The notes under the pieces: generated by a model
What the model was told of the DNA's origin: nothing
The model's database searches: none
The model's input: only the letters and a program-made list of their open reading frames with translations
Assembly: GCF_036785885.1 (NCBI RefSeq)
Contig: NC_092329.1
Coordinates: forward strand, 3,720,001 to 3,784,000
Length of the DNA stretch: 64,000 nucleotides
Direction of reading: 5' to 3'
From: Coffea arabica
Lineage: Eukaryota > Streptophyta > Magnoliopsida > Gentianales > Rubiaceae
Shown: positions 48,073-64,000 of the stretch, one piece after another
Layout: every line of letters starts with the position of its first letter
Numbering within the stretch: position 1 is the stretch's first letter
Program-made: the position numbers and the translations under genes

Positions 48073-48860
48073 CTTGTTTCTAGAGCTGTTAAACGAACCG
48101 AGCTGTTCGGTAGCTCGGTTCGTTTCGGCTCGTTCGTGTTCGTGAAAGGCTCGTTCGAAATTTTAAACGAACCGAGTTCGAACGAATTTTTTTGTTCGAT
48201 TAATAATCGAGCGAACACGAGCATGTTCGACTTTTATATTTGGAGGGCAAATTTCTTTGTTTTATTTGTTGTTTTTATGTTAATGTTAGTTATATAGTTA
48301 ATTTTTTTTTTTGTCGAAACCATAGGATTCCTATAACCTAAACTAGCCTATTCTAGGGGGAGGGGGAGGGGACTCGATGTGAGTAGAAACTCCATCGAAG
48401 ATGGTCAAAGAAGACCGTCACAAATTGTGACAAATTTTTGAGGGAGGCAGGGTTCGAACCCAGAACCTCTTTGCATCACCAAACCTTAGAAGGCTTGGGA
48501 TGACCACTGGACCAAAGGCCCAATGGCGTTAGTTATATAGTTAATGAATAATAGAATTTAGTCACTTAGTGCTTTAATTATTTTTTAGAATGATTAATAA
48601 TTTCCATGGCATATTTAAGGCATAAAATAATTTGGATTCGAGCATTTCGAACATGTTCGCGAACGGCTCGTTTATGTTAAACGAGCCGAACTCGAACTCG
48701 AACTCGAACACGAATTTTACTTAACGAACCGAACACGAATACAGGTTTGGAGTTCGAAAATTAACGAACGAACACGAACGTTGTTCGAACTGCTTAACGA
48801 ACAGAACTCAAACATGAGATACTCGGTTCGATTCGGTTCGTTTACAGCTCTACTTGTTTC
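48073..48860. mobile_element. hAT-type MITE (CGAACCGAGC family) containing a SINE
   Basis: The element proper is 48081-48852 with ends TAGAGCTGTTAAACGAACCG and, inverted, TAGAGCTGTAAACGAACCG. The 8-bp duplication CTTGTTTC lies at 48073-48080 and 48853-48860, exact. Inside are degenerate GTTCGTTCG/CGAACACGAA blocks at both ends around an AT-rich core, into which a SINE has inserted (48302-48527). Confidence 0.88.
48302..48527 (-). mobile_element. SINE nested in the hAT MITE
   Basis: On the minus strand it has a tRNA-like head (GGTCCAGTGGTCATCCC as an A-box region, GGTTCGAACCC as a perfect B box), a body with TTTGTCACAATTTGTGACGG, and an A-tail preceded by GGTTTCGAC. It is flanked by an exact 17-bp duplication GTTAGTTATATAGTTAA (48285-48301 and 48528-48544). 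Confidence 0.9.
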
Positions 48861-50291
48861 TAAGGATGGTTAATGGAGCCGGGTCGGTCCGAATTCGGTT
48901 CATTCGTCCAAAAAAACCTGATGACACTAAATTATGTCAAAAGATTCAAAAGGACAAATCTCAGTACAAACAAGTGGAGGACCTTTGAAGATGTTTTAAC
49001 TGTTGATCATATTTTATTACCATTTTTCATGTATTTTGGACTAATTGGATGTATTATTGTTGAAAAATTCTTGGTTTGTATATTTTTTGATAAATTGTTA
49101 CTGGTTCATGTATATTTTAATGTTGTGGCCCTATGGATATTGATTAATTTTAGAACTTAATTGTTATAGTAATTATATTAAGAAAATTAAAGAACAATAA
49201 GTGAGTTTGAACTAAATCCAAATTCGACTCACGGTCCAAATATTTTGTAAGACAAGTATGAATTTCGCATTTTTCAATCCGGAATTCAAAAATGGTACTA
49301 ACTATATGAGTCAAATCTAAACTTGTTAAAGTTTAACTCAAATGCCTATTTTTTTGTTTGGTAGTTTTGGCTAGAAAATCACAATCGTCATATTGTGATT
49401 TCTAACAAAAATCAAATTATTGTGTTGCTTAGAGTTAACTATATCGTTATTTTGATAAAAATCAAGTTTAAATTGCTCGAGCTCTTTGAAATTATGGAAC
49501 TTTGCATACAATTTTATGTTTTTGATTAATTTGACGAGTCTAGTTGTATTACTCTTTCTCTAGATCCTTTTAATTGCCGAAATGGTGGAGTTGGAACGGA
49601 TTTATTTGGAATTTTTTTGAATAAAATTGTAGTGCTTTTTTCTTAATATGATAAATGTGAGATAAAAAAGTGATTAAAAAATAAAAAATAAATTTAAAAA
49701 TGTTTTTAAGATGTGAGTTTAAAAAAAAAAGAAAAAAAGCTATCCAAATAATTGGAGGAGTTGGAAGCTCTGTCGGTGGACTGGTTACATCTCCACTCCT
49801 ACGTCGTAACGGCTATAAAAGAGGTTACTGTCGTCAATCTGTATATCCCTAATTTCATACTCTCACTACGGTCTTCTAAAATAAATCGAGTTTTGCACTA
49901 ATATCATCTTCAAATTCCCATTATACCCCTATGACCAAACCCAAGAAACACTTGAACACACGCGGGACTTCTGCAGTCTCACGTGCACCCGCGGCTCCGG
50001 TCCGAAGAGATTACGTATTTAAAATGTACCTAGTTCAGTTAACCGTGGAATTTACAATTCAATTAGTTGCTCTGTTCATCTGCTCCACTGTCTCTACAGT
50101 GTGCTTTCAATGACCTTAATTTTCTCGGATCAAAAGTAAACTCCTTTCCAGTTTTGCCACGTTCCCCTTTCTACTCTTTCTCCTCGTCTTCTCATCTTCA
50201 TCTTCATAAAGCAACCTAAACTTGAACAAACTTTTAAAGTTGCACTAGTAGTTAACTACCTCAGAGCAGAAACAGAGAACCCTCTTCAGCT
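48861..50291. other. Intergenic DNA with a MITE, then promoter/5' UTR of the glucanase gene
   Basis: The stretch 48873-49160 has an open frame with no domain. A MITE lies at 49600-49760. From about 50120 CT-rich leader sequence precedes the glucanase start at 50292. Confidence 0.45.
49600..49760. repeat. Small MITE, copy 7 (diverged)
   Basis: Contains GTAGTGCTTTTTTCTTAATA, AATGTGAGATAAAAAAGTGA and AAAATGTTTTTAAGATG and ends CTATCCAAATAATTGG, matching the 53856 copy in its TATCCAAA terminus. Confidence 0.5.
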
Positions 50292-53200
50292 ATGGCAAAT
50301 CGCCTTTTTACGTGGGCTTTCATTATAATTTTCTTCTTCCAACTAAATCATCTCTCAAGTAAGTTTCTCAGTTCTGGTATTACTCTGCTTTTAGTTAAAA
50401 AATGGAGTACATGATTTTTACTAATTAGAACTTGCTTATTTTTTAGAGCTTGGACAACAGGTAGTTGTTGAACTTGAATTATTTACTGGGCTTTGTAATT
50501 ATTGGCAGGGTCAGAATCATTTATCGGCATAAATTACGGCCAAGTAGCAGATAATCTCCCGTCCCCTGATGCTACGGCTAAGATGCTGCAGTCTACTTCA
50601 ATAGAGAAAGTTCGGCTGTACGGGGCAGACCCGGCTATTATCAAAGCATTCGCCAATACAGGAATCGGAATCATGATTGGAGTTTCCAACGGCGACATCC
50701 CGGCGATGGCTACGGACCCCAGCTTTGCTAAAAATTGGGTTAATTCTAATGTTAGTCCGTTCTATCCGGCGAGCAAGATTGTTCACATCAATATTGGCAA
50801 CGAGGTGCTGTTATCCGGTGACCGGAATCTGATGACTCAGCTGTTGCCGGCGATGCAGAATCTTCAAAATGCCTTAAATTCAGCTTCCTTAAATGGAAAG
50901 ATTAAGGTGTCCACGGTTCATTCCATGGCTGTATTGAGGCAGTCTGATCCGCCGTCTTCTGGCTCCTTTGATCCCAGCTTCGGTGACTTGATGAAAGGCT
51001 TATTGGAGTTCAATAATGCCACTGGTTCACCTTTGGTGATCAACCCTTATCCTTTCTTTGCGTACCAGAGTGATCCCAGGCCCGAGACCCTGGCTTTCTG
51101 CTTGTTTCAGCCTAACTCGGGCCGGGTTGATTCAGGCACCAAGATCAAGTACACAAACATGTTTGATGCTCAGGTTAGTAAAAGCAACACAGCTTCGATT
51201 TTTGGTGGGGAGGATAGAACTTTCTTTATCTGATCAAGAAAAGATTAGACCACATGTGGGGAGGGTAACGAAGAGCGAAGACTTCATTGAATAAATATTG
51301 TTCACTTGAATGAGCTTTGATACATATTACTATTAAGAGGTATCATATCTTAAACACTATATGATGTGTAGGATTTCTTTTTCCCCTTTTAAGGAAACTG
51401 TACGAGGTTACAGACTCAAAGCTTCAACTAGTTGTTGTTGTGTTAGGTGGATGCTGTTAGATCTGCCTTAAATGCTATGGGTTTCAAAGGAGTTGAGATT
51501 TTGGTAGCTGAGACTGGTTGGCCATATAAGGGTGACAGCAATGAGGTTGGCCCGAGTTTAGAGAATGCCAAGGCTTACAATGGCAACTTGATTGCACACC
51601 TAAAGTCTATGGTCGGAACACCATTGATGCCCGGAAAATCAGTTGATACATATCTTTTTGCATTGTACGATGAAGATTTGAAGCCTGGACCGGGTTCAGA
51701 GCGAGCATTTGGGCTTTTCAAGCTGGATATGACAATGAATTATGATGCAGGATTTTCGAAGACCAGTCAGGTGATTTCCAGACGATTGAAACAGAAACCT
51801 AATTAATTGCTTAGTTTGTACTTTAATGACTTAGTTGATTTGCTTCTATTCCTCGTTTAGACCAGGGTTCTAAATGTTTGTGCAACTGACTTAATTTCTG
51901 ATGATTTCCTGAACTCAAAACGATTATCTCCATGTGGGTCTCTTGTGGTACATACATCTTTGCTGGTTCCGCGTAACAAGCTTAGCTTTGCTTAGGTAAT
52001 CCCTGAAGAGATAGCCACCTACCAAACGAAAAAGTTTCCATTGGAGTGTGCAATCTGTATTCACTTGTTGGATACCTGCAAGTCTTTTTGGAAAAATAGT
52101 GGATGAAAGTGAAAATTTGCTGAATTTATAGTCTATTCCCAAAAGTGATCAGTGAAAAAATGATACTAATTGACAAAATAATACTGTACTTCTAAGCTGG
52201 ACTGGGATAAGTACAGCACAAAATGCAAAATCTTATCTTTACGCAGTGATAACTTTCAGGAGACTGTGATCTGTCTACATTGGGGGAAGCTCCCTTACCT
52301 TTAGCGTTCTTGACTTCTATAACTGAAGGCTTCCCTCTTTTTTGGTCTAGTTTTAATGCCATCCAGAGCTACAAGTTCGTTCCAGAGAAAATGCTTAGCT
52401 TTAATATCTTTCTCTGGATTCTGGAATGACACACGTTACTTTAATTGTGAAGGCTCCTTCAAATGCAAAGAATCCTGCAACTCCTACAATTCCTACAACT
52501 CCAGCACCAAAGGCGAAGAAGACTGTCTGGTGTGTGCCTAAGGCCGGGGTGTCAGATGCCCAGTTGCAGGCAAATTTGGATTATGCTTGTAGTCATGGAA
52601 CAGATTGCAGTTCAATTCAACCTGGTGGGGCTTGTTTTGAGCCAAATACTGTAGCATCACATGCCACCTATGCTATGAACCAGCTGTACCAAACTGCCGG
52701 CAGAAATCCATGGGATTGTGATTTTTCACAGACTGCCACCCTCTCAACCACTAATCCTAGTAAGTTACTGGATTTGAACAACTTTAAACACTTGTTTGGG
52801 CGTGCATACATTCTGGGCCAAGGACCATACTACAGTTCTACTTTTAGCTGTGAGAAAATTTTCTGCTTAACATTTCTTAATCAGTCATGTTCTTGATGAT
52901 ACTTAACAGTTTCATGGATAATTTTATGGTCGCTGCTAGTTATCGGTTTCACAGAGTTAGACTTACCTCTATAGGGATAATGAGCTAGTATCGAAACTGA
53001 TAACTGATATTCATCTTTAGCACGAGCTACGAACTTTTCAGGGGCTGACTTAATATCATCAAAGAAGTAGTGTTTATGATTTCCCCATTTCTACTACTAT
53101 AACAATCTGATCATCAGGTGAAATGAGGAATACGAAAAAGGAAGCCATGCAAACAAACCTGTCCCATTCAAATAAATGCTCCTCTTTGATCTACTTGTCG

Positions 53201-53323
53201 CATTTTTCAGGGGCTGACTAAGCTGGTTTCATGGCCTTATTGTCTATGCTAACTGAATTTATTCTTGATTCTGAACCTTTTGCAGGCTACAATGCTTGTC
53301 AATATCCTGGTGGAGAGGCCTAA
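50292..53323 (+). CDS. GH17 endo-beta-1,3-glucanase with C-terminal X8 (CBM43) domain
   Basis: Exons 50292-50358, 50509-51173, 51447-51770, 52453-52759, 53286-53323 (466 aa). A signal peptide MANRLFTWAFIIIFFFQL targets it to the secretory path and the wall. The GH17 barrel (about 27-345) begins IGINYGQVADNLPSP; the acid/base Glu is E121 in NIGNEV and the nucleophile E266 in VAETGWP. A Pro/Thr linker (353-377) leads to the callose-binding X8 domain from WCVPKAGVS (378), with the usual cysteines, ending CQYPGGEA. No GPI-anchor tail is visible. It would hydrolyse beta-1,3-glucan (callose). Retention of intron 3 gives a short stop at 51806 and an X8-less form. The donor after exon 4 is GTAAGT. 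Confidence 0.94.
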
Positions 53324-54335
53324 GAGTCCAGAGGAATCCAATTCAGTTGTTGGAGTAGCTTTTGAGCAACGGTGGCTAGCACAGAAATTCTGATTCTTGG
53401 GTTAGTGGCTTGAGGTATAGTATTTGGTTTGGAGTGGAATGAGAGTCCCACGGTTCTAGTATGGGTATCTGCGTGGGGAAGGAATCTGCCTGATAATTGT
53501 AATTTGTAAAGGCTCGACTTGCCTAATATGTTGTTGCCCTGCTTGTGCTGTAGTTCACTGTTTCAATATTTATGTGGAATAGATTTCTTTACATCTACTA
53601 TATATATCAGAAATTTGCACCCTGTAAAATTGTCGCGCATAAGTAGTTTATTTTAGAATTATTATCACAACATTAAAAAAAGGAATGCTACAAAATATCA
53701 CCTTATCCTGTAATTATGGCTTGAAACTTTCACTTCAATTTTACCAATTTCATATGTACCGTGGAAAAATTGCCTTCTCCTGAATGTCTCAGTGTACACC
53801 TCTTCCTTTCATGTAAAGGTAATATTTTACATACGCTTGAAAAAGAGGATCATATTTTAGTGTGTTTGGATTGTCAAATTATTCTAAATAATATTTTGCT
53901 TGTATCATAAACATATTTCTCAATTCACTTTTTTATATTTTCAACTACTTTTTATCTCACATATATCACATCACAAAAAGTGCTACAGTAATTATTCCAA
54001 ATATACTCTATCCAAACGAATTTTACGGCCAAAATCTTGAATAGGAGTTATGTTACCCTTTTCATACACCATTTGAATACATGAAATCTGCCCATTATAG
54101 ATAAAAAGTAAAAGACCAGATTATAATCATGTGCATGAGAATTGTCCCACAAAAATTTCATACAAATATTTCTTGAACACAAATGTGTTTCTTGTGAATT
54201 TTGACTAACCAGAACAGCATTGCCACAGTTATTACAGCAATAAATTTTGCACACTACGAAAGGAAAAAAAATTTCTCTGCATCATTTTGTATGTTGTGTT
54301 TAAGGGTAACAAATTTAGACAATACTAACACACGA
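53324..54335. other. 3' UTR and intergenic DNA
   Basis: The glucanase 3' UTR runs to roughly 53600. A small MITE occupies 53856-54023. Nothing else is seen before the tRNA gene. Confidence 0.5.
53856..54023. repeat. Small MITE, copy 8 (well preserved)
   Basis: Ends GTGTTTGGATTGTCAAATT and, inverted, TTCGTTTGGATAGAG. The inner GTGCTACAGTAATTATTCC, CTTTTTATCTCACATATATC and CTTGTATCATAAACATATTT match the copies at 14396 and 26056 in reverse orientation. Confidence 0.7.
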
Positions 54336-54407
54336 TCCGTTATCGTCCAGCGGTTAGGATGTCTGGCTTTCACCCAGGAGACCCGGGTTCGATTCCCGGT
54401 AACGGAA
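54336..54407 (+). tRNA. tRNA-Glu (anticodon TTC)
   Basis: A 72-nt gene matching the plant nuclear tRNA-Glu. Acceptor TCCGTTA with TAACGGA and discriminator A, D arm GTCCAGCGGTTAGGAT, anticodon arm TCTGG CTTTCAC CCAGG with TTC, T arm CCGGG TTCGATT CCCGG. A T6 Pol III terminator follows at about 54419. No intron. Confidence 0.97.
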
Positions 54408-55084
54408 ATCTTGCATGTTTTTTCCTCAATTTTTTTTAAGGACACCATCGCAAACCCAAAACAGTCAAAATCAACTCTTGTTCGTCCCCTGATTCGACCG
54501 GGAGACTGTGGGCGCATTCTGAAATCACCGTAAACGACAACGTCTAGTTGCACGTCAATTTTAACTACCACCGTAAACCGTCCAAATCAGTCAAAATCAG
54601 CACCGCCCCATCCACATAAAGTGGATACCAATATTGACAACGATCCCCTCGCGTCCTATCAGTTGTGGCACGTGACACTCCCGTGATCAGCCCCCATGCG
54701 ACGTCGTTGGCTAGGTGGCTTTTTGACCTTTCCCAAGCTAAAGCCATCGGTTCCGACTGCACGCCAACCAGTCTATTCCATCATCGTCTTCCTCTGTTAT
54801 TTCATTTTTCTTTTTCAACAGTCTTTCACCAAAATTTCTGTTTGGCTTGGAGGTAGCTATTACCGCTTTCAATCAAACCACCACAGGTACTCACCCCAAA
54901 ACGATCCTTTTCTGTATAGTTTTTTTTTTAAAATAATTGGTTTGACTAAAAATGTGCAATATGTGATTTCTGCTGCTGATCAATGGTTCCCTGATGCCCA
55001 ATGGAATTTCGTACATTTTCTGTGCATTGAGGTTTTTGATCGTGTGGGATTCTAAGTCACAAAATTGATTTGAAACTGATGCAG
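54408..55084 (+). promoter_or_regulatory. Promoter and 5' UTR intron of the PGI gene
   Basis: A leader exon ends CCACAG and is followed by GTACTC at 54887; the intron runs to TGATGCAG at 55084, directly abutting the start codon. Upstream, 54600-54800 is mixed-composition promoter sequence with an ACGTG-containing motif (GGCACGTGACAC, a G-box) near 54667. Confidence 0.55.
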
Positions 55085-62096
<7,012 letters not shown>

Positions 62097-63154
62097 AGTG
62101 GCACTGGCGGCTGAAGCAATTGTTGCCACTTTGAGAGATAAATGCACCTTGTTTTACCAACTAATGGTTGTTAAATTGCGCCAGAGTTTGGATTTCCTCT
62201 TCATACATATCATTTTGAATGACTCAATCGCCGCTCAGTATAAACAGTTGGTGGCAGTCTTCCATAAGCCACCTCCATGGAAGTCTAAGATCTAACTTGG
62301 AAATGTGGATGTATAAAATATTGTGCTCTCTGAGTTCCTCTAGTAGGCATGCTAACCTGAGTACAGGACCATCTTGATGGTTGGAATAAAAATATGTTGT
62401 TTGCTTTCACTTGCTAAACATTTTCCTGTCATGTGGTCCGAAGTATTACGAAGCTCATCTTTATGCAATGTAAGAGGTGGTCCTTTGTATGAATAAATTT
62501 TTGAGTATCAATAACTAGTTAGAGTATCAATGTACGAGGTGGTCCTTTGGATCAATAAATTTTTGTATGCACTTTTTTTTTCTCTGTCATTTAATGCTGC
62601 TGAGGGAAGGATATGAGGTTAAATGCCGACAGTAGGATTGCTCAAGTCAGTTTAGGCTTCTATTTTGATAAATAAATAGAATTTTAGTCATTTTCACCAA
62701 GAAAAAAGGGAATGGAAAAGGAGAGCAACAGTGAGTGTGTTTGGGATAGTGTGGAATTGTTTTGATAAACAGCTGGTACTATATAATATAACAAAAATGA
62801 AGATTTTGACAGACATTAAATCGACGTTGCGGATAGATTTTTGCATTTTTATCGAGGGTAATTGCATCTTCTTTTGGATTTGGATGGAGTCCAAAATTAG
62901 CAAAGCACCAAGGGTCTAGTGTTCTTGAAGGAAAAAGGCACGTGCTTCCAGGCAGAAAGCCAATCTTTATGCCTGGCCAGGGTGCAAGTATCCGGCTGCC
63001 AAGCAACATTAGCCAATTGAACCTATTTCGAAGTTTTTTAGTCAAATCACAAATTGTCAATATATGGTCTCGGTTTTACAACAACTTCATTTGCGATTTT
63101 CTTCGATTGTTCTTCAGTTTCAAGCTGATCTCTTTTGCCGATGTCCGGAAGGAA
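62097..63154. other. PGI 3' UTR and promoter of the RING gene
   Basis: The PGI 3' UTR runs to about 62500. Two near-identical ~40-base segments lie at about 62472-62510 and 62534-62570 (GAGGTGGTCCTTTG...ATAAATTTTTG). The region up to 63155 contains an open frame that lacks an ATG at its beginning and is probably leader sequence. Confidence 0.45.
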
Positions 63155-63532
63155 ATGGCTTGTTCTTTGGCTGAATTACCTCCCCCTCTTTCTTGCATCA
63201 GTCTTGTTGCTATAATTATTGTATATCTTATCATATGCTACCTTGTGATCGACCTCACACACCCAAACGACGACAGAAGTGGTGACAAAGATTGTCCGGG
63301 CTTATCTGCAGAGGAATTGCAAAAAGCGGCTTGTTTCTACTACCACAAGGTAGGATCTGAATCGACCTGTGCCATATGTTTGGATGGCATCCAGAATGCA
63401 CAGTTGTGTAGAGCTTTTCCTCCCTGCAGCCATGTCTTCCATGTTCAGTGCATTGATCCTTGGTTGACCAAAAACATGACCTGTCCATCTTGTCGATCAC
63501 TTTATGAAGTTCAACAACGTTTCTGTTCTTGA
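63155..63532 (+). CDS. ATL-type RING-H2 finger protein, E3 ubiquitin ligase candidate
   Basis: A 125-residue single-exon protein. A membrane helix (CISLVAIIIVYLIICYLVI, about 14-32) precedes an acidic linker and the GLSAEEL segment typical of ATL proteins. The C3H2C3 RING follows: Cys72, Cys75, Cys85 or Cys91, His93, His96, Cys99, Cys110, Cys113, with CSHVFHVQCIDPWL containing the conserved Trp. ATL proteins act as membrane-bound ubiquitin ligases. The start ATG at 63155 is chosen because it puts the helix at the N-terminus; an in-frame ATG at 62969 would add 62 residues of non-ATL sequence. Confidence 0.82.
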   Translation: MACSLAELPPPLSCISLVAIIIVYLIICYLVIDLTHPNDDRSGDKDCPGLSAEELQKAACFYYHKVGSESTCAICLDGIQNAQLCRAFPPCSHVFHVQCIDPWLTKNMTCPSCRSLYEVQQRFCS

Positions 63533-63841
63533 AGATCTCACGAGTATCCACTAAGTTATAGTGCTGCGTCTGTATACAATAGATTCGTAGGTTTTCTTTC
63601 CTATCAGAATGCTCATAAGTTTTCTTGATATTTTTCGTGATGTTGCACTGATAAGTTCGAGCATGAACGTTAAATTGATCATTGCTTCGTTGTTCATATC
63701 GTCCCCATATGTTATGATTGTGTTCGAGAACAACTCGTTTCAATTCTGAGTAATTTCTTAATTAACAGAATGCAAGAGGTTCCAAACAACATTATTCGAG
63801 AGATAACGAAACCATTAACAAGCAGCTCTAAGGGTGGTCAA

Positions 63842-64000
63842 TCAGGGCTGATGAACCTCCACGACTTCAGGTGTTGCATTAAGCTCAATGACCAGCTGAG
63901 CAATTCTGTCTCCAACCTTAACTACAAAATCGACATCAGAATGATTGTACAAGATCACAAAAACTGGATTCTTGTCAGCATCTACAACACCACCTCCAAC
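63842..64000 (-). CDS. dUTPase-like protein, 3' end only
   Basis: Minus-strand frame entering from the right edge, 52 residues to TGA at 63842-63844. It matches the core of trimeric dUTP pyrophosphatase: [10 protein letters not shown] (motif III region), [12 protein letters not shown], and [13 protein letters not shown] (motif IV) then TPEVVEV. It ends HQP and stop just after motif IV, so the glycine-rich motif V (RGxGGFGSTG) expected near the C-terminus is missing from this frame. Motif III has DKN where DYRG is usual. Either this is a truncated, non-functional gene copy, or the last exon is elsewhere. The rest lies outside the window. Confidence 0.7.
   Translation of the reverse strand, partial: VGGGVVDADKNPVFVILYNHSDVDFVVKVGDRIAQLVIELNATPEVVEVHQP

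Noticed and set aside
54254-54571. Minus frame across the tRNA-Glu gene
   Set aside because: It overlaps a perfect tRNA; the open frame is incidental.
63842-64000. dUTPase as part of a pararetroviral or retroelement copy
   Set aside because: No reverse transcriptase, protease or other element sequence lies beside it; a plant DUT-derived copy is simpler, although the right flank is not visible.

Overview
This is nuclear DNA from a flowering plant, most likely a eudicot. The genes are intron-rich with GT–AG (and two GC–AG) junctions, the intergenic DNA is AT-rich, and the transposons are typical plant MITEs, Helitrons and tRNA-derived SINEs. I cannot name the species. No LTR retrotransposon or viral copy was recognised. 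Coordinates of multi-exon genes come from splice-site reading by eye; every exon join listed for the eight well-supported genes keeps the reading frame.

Left part (1–24 kb). The window opens with the last exon of a QUASIMODO2-like (PMT family) methyltransferase. It is followed by a complete TYW1 gene (tRNA wybutosine synthesis; 8 exons, 647 codons), a small AT-hook protein on the minus strand, a two-exon gene of the At1g01500-like family (plus strand) and a five-exon SEC14/CRAL-TRIO gene on the minus strand. From memory, the order SEC14 – At1g01500-like – small lysine-rich protein – TYW1 matches Arabidopsis At1g75170–At1g75200.

Middle part (24–39 kb). This is a gene-poor accessory zone. It holds several small MITEs, a 659-bp Tourist-like element, a tRNA-shaped sequence with an abnormal anticodon arm, a poorly understood minus-strand transcription unit (28–31 kb), two head-to-tail Helitron-like elements (one carrying a decayed carboxylesterase fragment) and a 471-bp-period direct duplication.

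Right part (39–64 kb). Genes are a five-exon TRM/DUF3741-like protein, tRNA-Lys(TTT), a GH17 beta-1,3-glucanase with an X8 domain, tRNA-Glu(TTC), a complete 23-exon cytosolic phosphoglucose isomerase (568 aa), an ATL-type RING-H2 protein and the 3' end of a dUTPase-like frame. From memory, the TRM-like – GH17 – PGI order resembles Arabidopsis At5g42710–At5g42740. A hAT-type MITE with a nested SINE and a three-copy 154-bp tandem repeat lie between the TRM-like and GH17 genes.

No gene cluster or operon-like system is evident; the genes are independent housekeeping and regulatory loci. The most unusual structures are the Helitron with a captured esterase, a near-perfect 96-bp-arm palindrome inside a hAT MITE, the nested SINE in a second hAT MITE, an eight-copy small MITE family, two GC–AG introns, and a candidate small gene whose conserved-looking frame is interrupted by one TGA at an exon junction.
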